A stretch of DNA of 64,000 nt from Streptomyces cyaneofuscatus (GCF_000718135.1 NZ_JOEM01000008.1:186001-250000); one strand, 5' to 3'. Positions 44,953-53,696 are shown, counted from the stretch's first letter. Made by a program: numbers and translations. Notes: generated from the letters alone by a model not told the origin.

Positions 44953-45930
44953 GTGGCCATGCACGCTAGCCAGCCTCTCCGCCTTCCCGTCGGGACCGGC
45001 GCCGGGCGGTGGAGCACCTTTCACGGTGAGAAGACCCTGGTCGTAGCGGCCCGTACGGTGACCTCGACCGTCCGGGTCCTCGAATGCCTGCCCGCCCTCC
45101 TCCGCGGGGACGGCCGGGTCACCGTCGTCTTCGCCCATGACCCCACCTCCGCGTTCAACGACGGGGTGCTGGACCTCCTGCACGACGCGGGCTGCCGGGT
45201 CATCCCCTGGGAGCAGGTGGGCCACGCCGAGCCCGACCTGATCCTCACCGCCAGCGAGAACATCGACGTACCCGAAGGCCACTGCCCCGTCCTCGTGCTG
45301 CCCCACGGCATCGGCTTCCAGAAGCAGGTGCCGGACTCCCGTGCGTCCGGTGACCGGCTGTCGGGGGTCGTGCCGGACAGCCTGCTGGAATCCGGCAGGG
45401 CCTGACTGGCCATCTCGCACCCGGGGCAGGAGGAGCAGCTGCTCTCCTCCCATCCGAAGGCGGCCGGGCGCACCCTGCTGGTGGGCGACCCGTGCTACGA
45501 CGAACTGCTGGGCAGCGCGGACCGGGTGGCCTCCTACCGCCGGGCGCTCGGCGTGCCCGGCCGGCACCGGCTGGTGGTGCTCAGCTCGACGTGGGGGCCG
45601 ACGTCGCTGATCGGTCAGGGCCCGGGGCTGGCGGCCCGGGTGCTCGCCGCGCTGCCGTACGACGAGTTCCGGGTCGCGGCGATCGTCCATCCCAATGTCT
45701 GGTCGGAGCACGGTTCCTGGCAGATCCGCGATCTTCTGGCGCCCGCGCTGGACGCCGGGCTGATGCTCGTCCTCCATATCCACGCGTGGCGGTCGGCCCT
45801 GGTCGCGGCGGATGTGGTCGTGGGCGACCACGGGTCGGTGACCCTGTACGGTGCGGCGCTCGGCAAACCGGTCCTGCTGGGGGCCTACGGGAGCGAGGCC
45901 GTCCCCGGCACGGGTCGTTCCGCGCGTCGA
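44953..45930 (+). pseudogene. Broken glycosyl/glycerophosphotransferase-like gene
   Basis: One frame from GTG 44953 (or ATG 44959) runs to an in-frame TGA at 45403-45405 and continues in the same frame with protein-like sequence ('ISHPGQEEQLLSSHP', 'VVLSSTWGPTSLIG', 'VVGDHGSVTLYGAALGKPVLL') until ~45915. There the coding pattern appears to slip to the next frame ('VVPRVDLPGPVAVGARGGH') and runs into the convergent gene. The intact type resembles actinobacterial proteins of CDP-glycerol-transferase-like fold, often mislabelled translation initiation factor 2. One nonsense codon plus a broken 3' end argue for decay. Confidence 0.7.
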
Positions 45931-45966
45931 TCTGCCCGGGCCGGTGGCCGTCGGCGCCCGGGGTGG

Positions 45967-46422
45967 TCACGCGGTGCCCGGTTCCGGCCGGGGCGCTGCC
46001 GTACCTCCGCTGTGGAAGGTCAGCCCGGAGATGTCGTGCCCCTGGATCACCTGGCCGTAATAGGTGCCCCCGTTGGTGCTGTTGTTGACCGTGACGGTGG
46101 GGCCGGGCGCCTGGTGCGGGGCCAGCTCGTCCAGCAGTTCCCTCAGCTCCCCGGCGGCCTCCGGGTTGTCGCGCAGGGCCCTGCGGAGCCTGACCCGCCA
46201 TGCCGCCGCGATGTCCTCGGCGCTGCCCTCGTCGCCGCTGCGACGCGCCGCGACCAGTTCCTCGCGGGACTCCTCCAGCTCGGCGTGGATCGCCTCGCTG
46301 TCCTCGCCCCGCCCCAGGAACCGGGCCAGCCGCCCGCGCACCTGAGACCAGGCCTCGGTCGCCATCAGCCCCACGAACGTCGTCGCGCCCGATGCCGCCA
46401 GTGCCGTCAACTCGGCTTCCAT
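45967..46422 (-). CDS. Small protein with HeLo-like N-terminus and RHIM-like amyloid motif
   Basis: A 151-residue protein in three parts. Residues 1-38 are an Ala/Gly-rich amphipathic start ('ALAASGATTFVGLMATEAW') then a basic helix, like the N-terminus of bacterial HeLo-like (Bell) cell-death domains. Residues ~40-100 are charged helices. At 113-137, after a Pro-rich linker, comes 'NNSTNGGTYYGQVIQGHDIS' and 'GLTF'. This contains the VIQ-G-x-x-I-x-G pattern of RHIM-like bacterial amyloid signalling sequences. Known relatives pair a membrane-attacking effector with an NLR receptor bearing the same motif; no such receptor is in this window. Function is inferred from motif reading only. AGAGGGGGG precedes the ATG. 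Confidence 0.6.
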   Translation of the reverse strand: MEAELTALAASGATTFVGLMATEAWSQVRGRLARFLGRGEDSEAIHAELEESREELVAARRSGDEGSAEDIAAAWRVRLRRALRDNPEAAGELRELLDELAPHQAPGPTVTVNNSTNGGTYYGQVIQGHDISGLTFHSGGTAAPRPEPGTA

Positions 46423-46563
46423 CGGCCCCCCTCTGTCTCACCCGTCACCGAACGGGCACGTAACCCGCCACTGGTGCAACCGTAGAGAGCGAACACTCCC
46501 ATCGGAAGCGGAATCGGGGGCGCGGCGCGGTGCAGTTCCAGCCATGTCGGCCGAGGCCGGGTC

Positions 46564-46604
46564 GCGTCACGACGTGCGCGTCACCGCTGCGCGTCACGCC
46601 GTGC
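46564..46604. repeat. Three tandem ~14-bp repeats
   Basis: GCGTCACGACGTGC (46564-46577), GCGTCACCGCTGC (46578-46590), GCGTCACGCCGTGC (46591-46604). They lie in the ~350-bp gene-free gap between the amyloid-motif gene and the DUF3048 gene, and may be tandem binding sites. The rest of the gap shows nothing clear. Confidence 0.55.
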
Positions 46605-46770
46605 ACACATGGGGTGACCGTTCGCTCCGTCAATGGGTCCGTCCGCGCCGGGACACGCCGACCGCCCCGGCGCCTGACGCAACCGCGAACCGGCCGGACG
46701 CGTGATGATGGGTAAGGGGCAGCGACGCGGCGGCGCTCCGCCCGGACGGTGCCCCGGAAGGGCGGTCGCC

Positions 46771-47742
46771 ATGTCCGTAGCCCGATCGAAGGCATCAGCC
46801 CGCTCGAAGACATCCGTCGTCGCGCTGCTCACCGCGCTCCTCCTCGTTCTCCTCGCGGCCGGATGCACGGGCGGGGACGGCTCGGGGCCCGAGAGCCGGA
46901 GCAGCAGCCCGTCGGGGACGGCGACCGACGCGAAAGTGCTCGCCGTGAAGATCGACAACGTGGCGCCGGCCCGGCCGCAGACCGGGCTGGAGCGGGCGGA
47001 CATCGTGTACGTGGAGCAGGTGGAGGCCGGGCTCAGCCGGCTCCTCGCGGTCTACTCCTCCGACGTTCCGCCGGTCGTCGGCCCGGTCCGCAGCGCCCGG
47101 GAGACCGATCTGGAGCTGCTGCGCCAGTTCGACCGGCCGGTGCTCGCCTTCTCGGGGGCGCAGAGCAGGCTCCTGCCGGCCATCGAACGGGCGCCGCTCG
47201 ACGCCGTACCGCCGTCGGCCACGCCCCGGGCGTACTTCCGGGGTGCGGAGCGGCCGGCCCCGCACAATCTCTATCTGCGGCCGGAGCGGATCCCGTACAC
47301 CGCTTCCGGGACCGAGGCCGTGGAGGCGCTGGGGCTGAGGTTCGGTCCGGCGCCGCCCGGCGGGAGCGCCGAGGACACCCGTACGGTCCGCTTCCCGTCC
47401 GCGCGGACCACGTTCACCTGGTCCGCCGAGCGCGGGCGGTGGCTGGTCTCCATGGACGGCTCCCCCGCCCGGACGAGCGAGGGGGAGCCGCTGGGGGCCG
47501 CCACGGTGATCGTGCAGGACGTGACCGTGCGGCCGTCGGCCTTCGGCGACCGGTCCGGCAACAACACCCCGTTCACCGAGACCGTGGGCTCGGGCACCGC
47601 GCACGTCCTGCGCGACGGCAGGGCGTACGAGGCACGGTGGACGCGGACCGCCGCGGACGCCGACACCCGGTTCAGCACACCGGACGGCGAGCGGATCGAC
47701 CTGGCCGAGGGGCCGCTCTGGATCGTGTACGACGCTCGCTGA
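46771..47742 (+). CDS. DUF3048-type lipoprotein (YerB-like)
   Basis: A 323-residue exported lipoprotein: signal peptide with lipobox 'LLAAGC' (Cys ~33), a Ser/Gly-rich linker, then a DUF3048-like domain ('VKIDNVAPARPQTGLERADIVYVEQVEAGLSRLLAVY', 'VGPVRSARETDLELL') and a C-terminal half ending 'EGPLWIVYD'. The family resembles B. subtilis YerB; the biochemical role is unknown. ATG 46771 is preferred since GGAAGGG precedes it; the frame is open upstream from 46702. It stands alone. Confidence 0.85.
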   Translation: MSVARSKASARSKTSVVALLTALLLVLLAAGCTGGDGSGPESRSSSPSGTATDAKVLAVKIDNVAPARPQTGLERADIVYVEQVEAGLSRLLAVYSSDVPPVVGPVRSARETDLELLRQFDRPVLAFSGAQSRLLPAIERAPLDAVPPSATPRAYFRGAERPAPHNLYLRPERIPYTASGTEAVEALGLRFGPAPPGGSAEDTRTVRFPSARTTFTWSAERGRWLVSMDGSPARTSEGEPLGAATVIVQDVTVRPSAFGDRSGNNTPFTETVGSGTAHVLRDGRAYEARWTRTAADADTRFSTPDGERIDLAEGPLWIVYDAR

Positions 47743-47743
47743 G

Positions 47744-47783
47744 ACTCCGACGGAGGACGGAACGGGCCGTCCCCCGTCGGAGT
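47744..47783. terminator. Bidirectional terminator
   Basis: Outer stem 47744-47753 with 47774-47783 (10 bp, perfect) and inner stem 47755-47760 with 47767-47772, between the convergent DUF3048 and GH16 genes. Confidence 0.75.
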
Positions 47784-47788
47784 GGGGG

Positions 47789-49522
47789 CTACTGCCAGAC
47801 CTTGATGTAGTCGACGCTCAGCTTCTGCGGGAAGCGGGTGGTGCTGTCCGGCGGGCCCGGCCAGTCACCGCCGACCGCGTTGTTGAGGATCAGGAAGAAG
47901 TCATGGTCGAACACCCAGGGACCACGGGTGCGCTCCAGTTCCTCCCGGTCGACCCGGAACGACACCTGGCCGTCGACCCGGAACGTCATGCCCTTGCTGT
48001 TCCAGTCCACGGCGAAGGTGTGGAAGTCGTCGGCGTAGTTCGCGCCCCCGGGCAGGGAGTGGGGGCCTCCGTAGCCCGCCGCGCCGTTGTAGGCGGGTGC
48101 GTGCAGGGTGGAGTAGGCGGTCTTCGGCTCCTTGCCGACGTGCTCCATGATGTCGATCTCACCGGTGTAGGGCCACGGACGCCCCTTGTCGAAGTAGTCC
48201 GCGCCCAGCATCCAGAACGCGGGCCAGAGCCCCTGCGTGCCGGAGACCTTGATGCGTGCCTCGACCCGGCCGTAGGTGAACTGGAACTTCCCGTAGGTGT
48301 TGAGCCGCGCGGAGGTGTACTGGCAGGTGGTGCTGCCGCTCAGCGGGTCGCGCGGGCAGGACGAGCCGGGGGTCGGCTCACGGCGGGCCTCCAGGACGAG
48401 GTTGCCGTTGCCGTCCTGGGCGGCGTTCTTGTTGTTCGTGTAGTACTCCAGCTCGTTGTTGGGGCCGGTGCCCGTCTCCGGGACCCACTTGGCGGGGTCG
48501 GGGGTGGCGCCGGCCGGGCCGTTGAACTCGTCGCTGAAGACCAGCCGGTCGTACGTGGGGTCGGCGGGCAGCGGCGGTGCGGGGATCGGTGCTCCGCCGG
48601 TGCCCCAGACCTGGAACTCCCAGAGCGAGTAGCCGTATTCACCGCTGCGCTGGGTGGCGTACAGGCGGACGTGCCGGCCGGTGCCGGTGACGTTCAGGGT
48701 CTCCTTGAAGCCGGTGCCGGTGGTGGTCTGGTGGATCGTCCGCCAGTCAGTTCCGTTGTCGGAGACCTCGATGCGGTAGGCGCGGGCATAGGCCGGGTCC
48801 CACTGGAGGACCACCCGGTGGATCTCGGCGCGGGCGCCGAGGTCGACCGCGATCCAGCCGGGGTCGGTCCAGCCTCCCTCGGGGCTGGTGGCCCAGCGGC
48901 TCGCGGGGTCGCGGTCGAAGGCCTTGTCCGGGCCGCACTCCCAGCAGGTGCCGTCGTGCTGGGAGGTGGAGGCGGAGCCGGGCTTGCCGTAGGAGAGCAG
49001 GACGTCGCCGCCGGGTTCGTTGCCGCCGGTGGTGGAGTAGACCTGGAACTCGTGGAGGGAGTAGCCCCACGGGGTGGCGCGCTGGGTGCCGAGCAGCCGG
49101 ATGTAGCGGCCGGTGCCCGAGACGGTGAGGGTCTCGACGCCTCCGGTGCCGGTGGTGGTGGAGTGGATCGTCGTCCACTGCTGGCCGTCGGCGGAGAGCT
49201 GGATCCGGTAGCCCTTGGCGTACGCGGCCTCCCAGTCGAGTACGACCTGGCCGACCGCTGTGTTCGTACCGAGGTCGATACGGATCCACTGGTCGTCGGT
49301 GAACTCGCTGGACCAGCGGGTACCGCGGTTGCCGTCCACGGCGTTGGGAGCGGTGAACGGCCCCTCGGCGCTGGAGGCGGTGGCCGGTTTCCCCTGGGAG
49401 ACGAGGACGGCCGCGGCGACGGCCCGTTCGGGGGCGAGGGCCACCGAGAGGGTGAACAGGAGGGCCACCGCGGCCATGACGGCCAGGGCGCCTCGAAGCC
49501 GTGGTGTTCCACGGGCATTCAT
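47789..49522 (-). CDS. Secreted GH16 beta-1,3-glucanase with two F5/8-type modules
   Basis: A 577-residue secreted enzyme. A signal peptide (~1-38) precedes two F5/8C (CBM32-like) carbohydrate-binding modules at ~40-170 and ~175-325, with 'NAVDGNRGTRWSS' and 'KAFDRDPASRWAT'. The GH16 domain from ~340 has catalytic Glu455, Asp457 and Glu460 in 'GEIDIMEHVG'. The family hydrolyses internal beta-1,3-glucan (laminarin, fungal walls). AAGGAG 6 nt before the ATG supports the start. It is divergent from the GH55-like gene, whose N-terminal module is a close relative of its own first module. Confidence 0.92.
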   Translation of the reverse strand: MNARGTPRLRGALAVMAAVALLFTLSVALAPERAVAAAVLVSQGKPATASSAEGPFTAPNAVDGNRGTRWSSEFTDDQWIRIDLGTNTAVGQVVLDWEAAYAKGYRIQLSADGQQWTTIHSTTTGTGGVETLTVSGTGRYIRLLGTQRATPWGYSLHEFQVYSTTGGNEPGGDVLLSYGKPGSASTSQHDGTCWECGPDKAFDRDPASRWATSPEGGWTDPGWIAVDLGARAEIHRVVLQWDPAYARAYRIEVSDNGTDWRTIHQTTTGTGFKETLNVTGTGRHVRLYATQRSGEYGYSLWEFQVWGTGGAPIPAPPLPADPTYDRLVFSDEFNGPAGATPDPAKWVPETGTGPNNELEYYTNNKNAAQDGNGNLVLEARREPTPGSSCPRDPLSGSTTCQYTSARLNTYGKFQFTYGRVEARIKVSGTQGLWPAFWMLGADYFDKGRPWPYTGEIDIMEHVGKEPKTAYSTLHAPAYNGAAGYGGPHSLPGGANYADDFHTFAVDWNSKGMTFRVDGQVSFRVDREELERTRGPWVFDHDFFLILNNAVGGDWPGPPDSTTRFPQKLSVDYIKVWQ

Positions 49523-49554
49523 GTGAACTCCTTGCTCTGTAGCGGGTTCGGGCC

Positions 49555-49570
49555 GAGAGAGCGCTCCCCC
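49555..49570. promoter_or_regulatory. Imperfect GAGAGAGCGCT operator near GH16
   Basis: GAGAGAGCGCTCCCCC shares its left half and centre with the perfect palindrome at 49792-49807. It lies 32 bp before the GH16 start, well placed for repression. Confidence 0.55.
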
Positions 49571-49791
49571 CGCAGTGGGGAGCGTGGCGGCAGCGACGCC
49601 AACCGTCAAGAGGCCGCGGGGCAGTTGACGCGATCACCGACAGAACCCCGCCGGACGTGTCACCCCACTCCCCCACCAACTGCCCTTCTGCTTTCAGGAG
49701 ATGAAACATCAGACGCCCCGGGAGGCCGATCCCGGCGATCCTGTGCACAACTCTTGACGTGGCCGAAACGCGGGAGAATCATTCGCGTACC

Positions 49792-49807
49792 GAGAGAGCG
49801 CTCTCTC
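49792..49807. promoter_or_regulatory. Perfect palindromic operator before the GH55-like gene
   Basis: GAGAGAGCGCTCTCTC, a 16-bp perfect palindrome centred on CG, typical of LacI-family operators and similar in core to the CebR box. A weak promoter (TTGACG at 49754, AATCAT at 49777) lies just upstream. The ~350-bp gap has no gene. Confidence 0.7.
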
Positions 49808-49874
49808 CTCTGAGGGAGCCTGCGCCCGCCCCCCGCCTCCACCCCCGCGCACATGACACTCAGGAGCTCAGGAC

Positions 49875-51891
49875 ATGTCTGTTGCCCTCGTCAGACCCTC
49901 GCGGCCCCCGATGGCCGCACTCCACCGATGGCGCGCGCTCGGCTTCGCGCTGGTGACCGCCCTGGTCGCGGCCCTGCTCGGAGTGGTGCAGGCCGCTCCG
50001 GCGCAGGCGGCGCCCGTCCTGCTCTCCCAGGGCAGCCCGACGACCGCCTCCAGCACCGAAGGCCCCTTCGCCGCCTCCAACGCGGTCGACGGCAACTCCG
50101 GGACCCGCTGGTCCAGTGCTTTCTCCGACCCGCAGTGGATACGGATCGACCTCGGCTCCCCGGCCGCCCTCAGCCGGGTCGAGCTCGCCTGGGAGGCCGC
50201 GTACGCGAAGAGCTACCGGATCGAGCTCTCCACCAACGGCACCACCTGGACCAGCGCGTACAGCACCACCACCGGCCAGGGCGGCAACGAGACGCTCACC
50301 GTCTCGGGCGAGGCCCGTTACGTACGCCTCACCGGCACCCAGCGCGCCACCGGATACGGCTACTCCCTCTGGGAGTTCAAGGTCTTCGGTACGCGGGACG
50401 GCGGCGGCGGCCCGCAGATTCCCGGCGGCGGTGACCTCGGCCCGAACGTCCATGTCTTCGACCCGTCCACGCCGAACATCCAGGGCAAGGTCGACGAGAT
50501 CTTCCGGCAGCAGGAGTCCGCGCAGTTCGGCTCCGGCCGGCACGCGCTGCTCTTCAAGCCCGGCACGTACAACAACATCAACGCGCAGATCGGGTTCTAC
50601 ACCCAGATCGCCGGTCTCGGCCTCAACCCCAACTCCACCACATTCAACGGCGATGTCACGGTGGACGCGGGCTGGTTCAACGGGAACGCCACCCAGAACT
50701 TCTGGCGTTCGGCGGAGAACCTCACCCTCAACCCGGTGAACGGCACCAACCGCTGGGCCGTCTCCCAGGCCGCGCCCTTCCGCCGGATGCACGTCAAGGG
50801 CGGACTCAACCTGGCGCCCGACGGATACGGCTGGGCCAGCGGCGGCTACATCGCGGACAGCAAGATCGACGGCACCGTGGGCCCGTACTCCCAGCAGCAG
50901 TGGTACACCCGCGACAGCTCGGTCGGCGGCTGGACCAACGCCGTCTGGAACATGACCTTCTCCGGTGTCCAGGGCGCGCCCGCGTCCAGCTACCCGAACC
51001 CGCCGTACACCACGCTGGACACGACGCCGATCTCGCGCGAGAAGCCGTTCCTCTACCTCGACGGCAACGAGTACAAGGTGTTCGTCCCGGCAAAGCGGGT
51101 CAACGCGCGCGGCGTCTCCTGGGAGGGCGGGAACCAGCAGGGTGAGTCCATCCCGCTGAACCGCTTCTACGTCGTCAAGCAGGGCGCCACCGCGGCGACC
51201 ATCAACGCGGCGCTCGCCCAGGGCCTCAACCTGCTGTTCACGCCCGGCGTCTACCACATCGACCAGACCATCGACGTGAACCGGGCCAACACCGTCGTGC
51301 TGGGGCTCGGCCTCGCCACGATCATCCCGGACAACGGCATCACCGCGATGAAGGTCGCCGATGTCGACGGCGTGAAGCTGGCCGGCTTCCTCATCGACGC
51401 CGGTCCGGTCAACTCGCCCACGCTGCTGGAGGTCGGCCCGCAGGGCGCCTCCGCCGACCACTCGGTCAACCCCACCACCGTGCAGGACGTGTTCATCCGC
51501 ATCGGTGGCGCGGGCCCCGGCAAGGCGACCACCAGCCTGGTGGTCAACAGCGACGACGTGATCATCGACCACACCTGGATCTGGCGGGCCGACCACGGCG
51601 AGGGCTGGGGCTGGGAGACCAACCGGGCCGACTACGGCGTCCGCGTCAACGGTGACGACGTGCTGGCGACCGGGCTGTTCGTCGAACACGAGCTACTGCT
51701 ACTACAACGTCGATCCGACGATCATCCAGGAACACGGCTTCAAGGCACCGGTCAAGCCGGGCGTGAAGTTCCACAACCTGCTGGTCGTCTCCCTCGGCGG
51801 CAACGGGCAGTACCAGCACGTGATCAACAACATCGGCTCCCCGACCTCGGGAACGTCGACGATCCCTTCGACGGTCGTCAACTTCCCCTGA
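49875..51891 (+). pseudogene. Secreted F5/8-module GH55-like beta-helix protein, internally deleted
   Basis: A signal peptide (~1-45) and an F5/8C module (~48-175, 'NAVDGNSGTRWSS') are followed by a right-handed beta-helix domain of GH55 type ('LFKPGTYNNINAQIGFYTQ', 'FYVVKQGATAATINAAL', 'LLFTPGVYHIDQTIDV'). After 'GDDVLATGLFVEH' at ~51690 the frame is lost. The true ending 'SYCYYNVDPTIIQEHGFK' through 'STVVNFP' is in the next frame, to TGA 51891. Compared with my recall of the family, about 55-60 residues are missing at this joint, so an out-of-frame deletion broke the gene; reading on in the first frame gives a junk tail to 51914. It is possibly exo-beta-1,3-glucanase-related. Confidence 0.78.
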
Positions 51892-51909
51892 TCCCGCCGA
51901 TGTACGAAC

Positions 51910-51950
51910 GGTGAGCCGGTCCGGTGTCCGGCGGCCCGGACCGGCTCACC
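51910..51950. terminator. Bidirectional hairpin terminator
   Basis: A 15-bp perfect stem (51910-51924 with 51936-51950), loop 11 nt, between the GH55-like gene and the convergent small secreted protein gene. Confidence 0.8.
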
Positions 51951-51992
51951 TTCGGAAGTCAGGCGTAGGTCAGTCGGAGGTCAGGAGCTGGT

Positions 51993-52358
51993 TCAGCAGC
52001 GGTCCGCGCTGACGGACCCCCACGCCAGGGCCACCGCACCGGCGGGCCGGTAGCCGGTGTCGATCGGCTCGTCGGTGCCGCAGATGGTCCACTGCCGGTT
52101 GTAGGTGCCGATGCGCACGGTCAGAACGGTGGCGCCGTTGCTCAGCGCGCTGTCCCGCAGGGTGCCGGTGACTCTGACACGGCCGTCGCTCTCGGTGCAC
52201 TTCTTCAGGGTGCCGGTGACGCCCGTGTGCACGGCGGTCGCGGTACAGGTGGCCGCCCGGGTCTCCGCGGCGGCGGCGGTACCGGCGCCGGCGAGGCCGA
52301 CGGTGCCGAGCAGGAGGCACGTGGCACCGGCCAGGGCGGTGGTCCGAGGAAGTCTCAT
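51993..52358 (-). CDS. Small secreted four-cysteine protein
   Basis: A 121-residue protein, not recognised. It has a clear Sec signal peptide ('TALAGATCLLLGTVGLAGAGTAAAA'), then a ~90-residue mature part with four Cys (TCTA, KKCT, ICGT, final DRC) that could form two disulfides, and beta-rich sequence. CGGAGAAT 7 nt before ATG 52358 supports the start. It stands alone. Similar small secreted proteins are common in Streptomyces; role unknown. Confidence 0.75.
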   Translation of the reverse strand: MRLPRTTALAGATCLLLGTVGLAGAGTAAAAETRAATCTATAVHTGVTGTLKKCTESDGRVRVTGTLRDSALSNGATVLTVRIGTYNRQWTICGTDEPIDTGYRPAGAVALAWGSVSADRC

Positions 52359-52489
52359 GGGATTCTCCGATCGATAGGGGCAAGTCACCACTCACCCGCG
52401 GGCCGCGGGCGTCTCGACCGCGAGTAGCCGGACAGTAATCCGGCGTTCGAAGCTGGGACCAGCGCTCTTTCGGCACTCGGCCGATAACC

Positions 52490-52516
52490 CCCCTATGCCC
52501 GAAACGGGCATAGGGG
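52490..52516. terminator. Perfect 12-bp hairpin in a gene-free gap
   Basis: 52490-52501 pairs with 52505-52516 around an AAA loop. The ~350-bp gap between the small secreted gene and the dehydrogenase holds this hairpin and the hexamer repeat at its right edge; I see no gene. It is upstream of the secreted gene, so it is probably the terminator for the long polyol operon coming from the right. Confidence 0.55.
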
Positions 52517-52676
52517 AGGTTGCGGAATGCCGGCGAGACGCAACGGGGCACATAGGTGCACCAATAGCCCACCCGTGTCGACGCCCGCCGAAACCGGAAT
52601 GACTGAAACCCCCCTTATGTGAATCTCAGATTCCACTCAAGTTCTCGCAGGTCAGAGGCGCGCGGCCGCACTTCGG

Positions 52677-52709
52677 CTATGGCTAGAGCTACGGCTACGG
52701 CTACGGCTA
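52677..52709 (-). repeat. Hexamer repeat giving six in-frame stop codons
   Basis: On the minus strand TAG recurs every 6 nt (TAGCCG four times, then degenerate copies), beginning with the stop codon of the dehydrogenase. Any readthrough would meet five further in-frame TAGs. Confidence 0.8.
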
Positions 52710-53696
52710 CGGCTGCACCACGATCTTGCGCCCCACCCCCGCCCTGAACTGGTCGATCGCCTGCGGGTACTGCTCCAGCGGCAGCCGGTCGCTGATGAAG
52801 ACGGCCGGGTCCAGCACCCCGCTCGCGAAGAGCGCGGCGGCCCGCTCGTAGCTGTGCAGGACCGCCATCGAGCCGGTGATGGTGATCTCCTGGTTGTAGA
52901 TCCGGTACGGCTCGATGACCGCCGTGGTGGCGTAGTCGGCCACGCCGAACTGGAGGAAGGTGCCCCCCTTGGCGACCCGGCCGAGGCCGTCCTGGATGGC
53001 TCCCGCGTTGCCGGTGGCGTCGATGACGACGTCCCAGCCGCCGGGCCGGTCGAGCTCCTCGGCGCGGGCGGCCGCTCCCGTGCAGCCGAGGAGTTTCGCG
53101 GTCTCCAGGCGCTGCGCGTTGATGTCCAGGACTTCCACCGAGGCGGCGCCGGTGCGCTTGGCCAGCTCCAGCATCATCAGGCCCATCGTCCCGGAGCCGT
53201 AGATGAGGACCTCGGCCCCGAGGTTGCCCTTCAGGACGTCGTACCCGCGGACCGCGCAGGAGAGCGGTTCGATCAGGGCCGCGTCGGTGACGTCGACGTG
53301 TTCGGGGAGTTTCACGCAGTTGGCGACCGGGGCGACGGCGAACTCGGCCGCTCCACCGGGGACGGTGACGCCGATCGCGGCCCAGTTGTCGCAGAGGTTG
53401 CCGCGGCCGGAGCGGCAGTAGCGGCACTCGTGGCAGTGCAGCGAGGGGTCGACGGCCACCTTGTCGCCGACGGCCAGTTCGGTGACGTCGGTGCCGACGG
53501 CGACGATCTCGCCGGCGAACTCGTGGCCCGGGACGATCGGCAGGGTGGGGGCGAACTCCCCCTGGAGAATGTGCAGATCGGTGCCGCAGAGCCCGCAGGA
53601 CGCCACCTTCACGACCACGTCACGCCGGCCGGGCGTGGGGTCGTCGACCGTGGTGACGGACACTTTGCCGGGGGCCTCGACGATGGCTGCCCTCAT
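52707..53696 (-). CDS. Zinc-dependent polyol/alcohol dehydrogenase
   Basis: A 329-residue medium-chain dehydrogenase. It has catalytic Zn ligands 'CGLCGTDLH' and 'GHEF', a structural Zn cluster 'CHECRYCRSGRGNLC', and NAD-binding 'IYGSGTMGLMMLELAKR'. The best fit is a sorbitol, xylitol or arabinitol dehydrogenase oxidising the polyol imported by the neighbouring transporter. ATG 53696 overlaps the permease stop (ATGA). It ends in a run of tandem stops. Confidence 0.88.
   Translation of the reverse strand: MRAAIVEAPGKVSVTTVDDPTPGRRDVVVKVASCGLCGTDLHILQGEFAPTLPIVPGHEFAGEIVAVGTDVTELAVGDKVAVDPSLHCHECRYCRSGRGNLCDNWAAIGVTVPGGAAEFAVAPVANCVKLPEHVDVTDAALIEPLSCAVRGYDVLKGNLGAEVLIYGSGTMGLMMLELAKRTGAASVEVLDINAQRLETAKLLGCTGAAARAEELDRPGGWDVVIDATGNAGAIQDGLGRVAKGGTFLQFGVADYATTAVIEPYRIYNQEITITGSMAVLHSYERAAALFASGVLDPAVFISDRLPLEQYPQAIDQFRAGVGRKIVVQP

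Noticed and set aside
46564..46604. CRISPR-like repeats
   Set aside because: Tandem units with no spacers, only three copies, no cas genes.
51652..51914. Separate small genes at the end of the GH55-like gene
   Set aside because: They are the two frames of one broken gene, not independent proteins.
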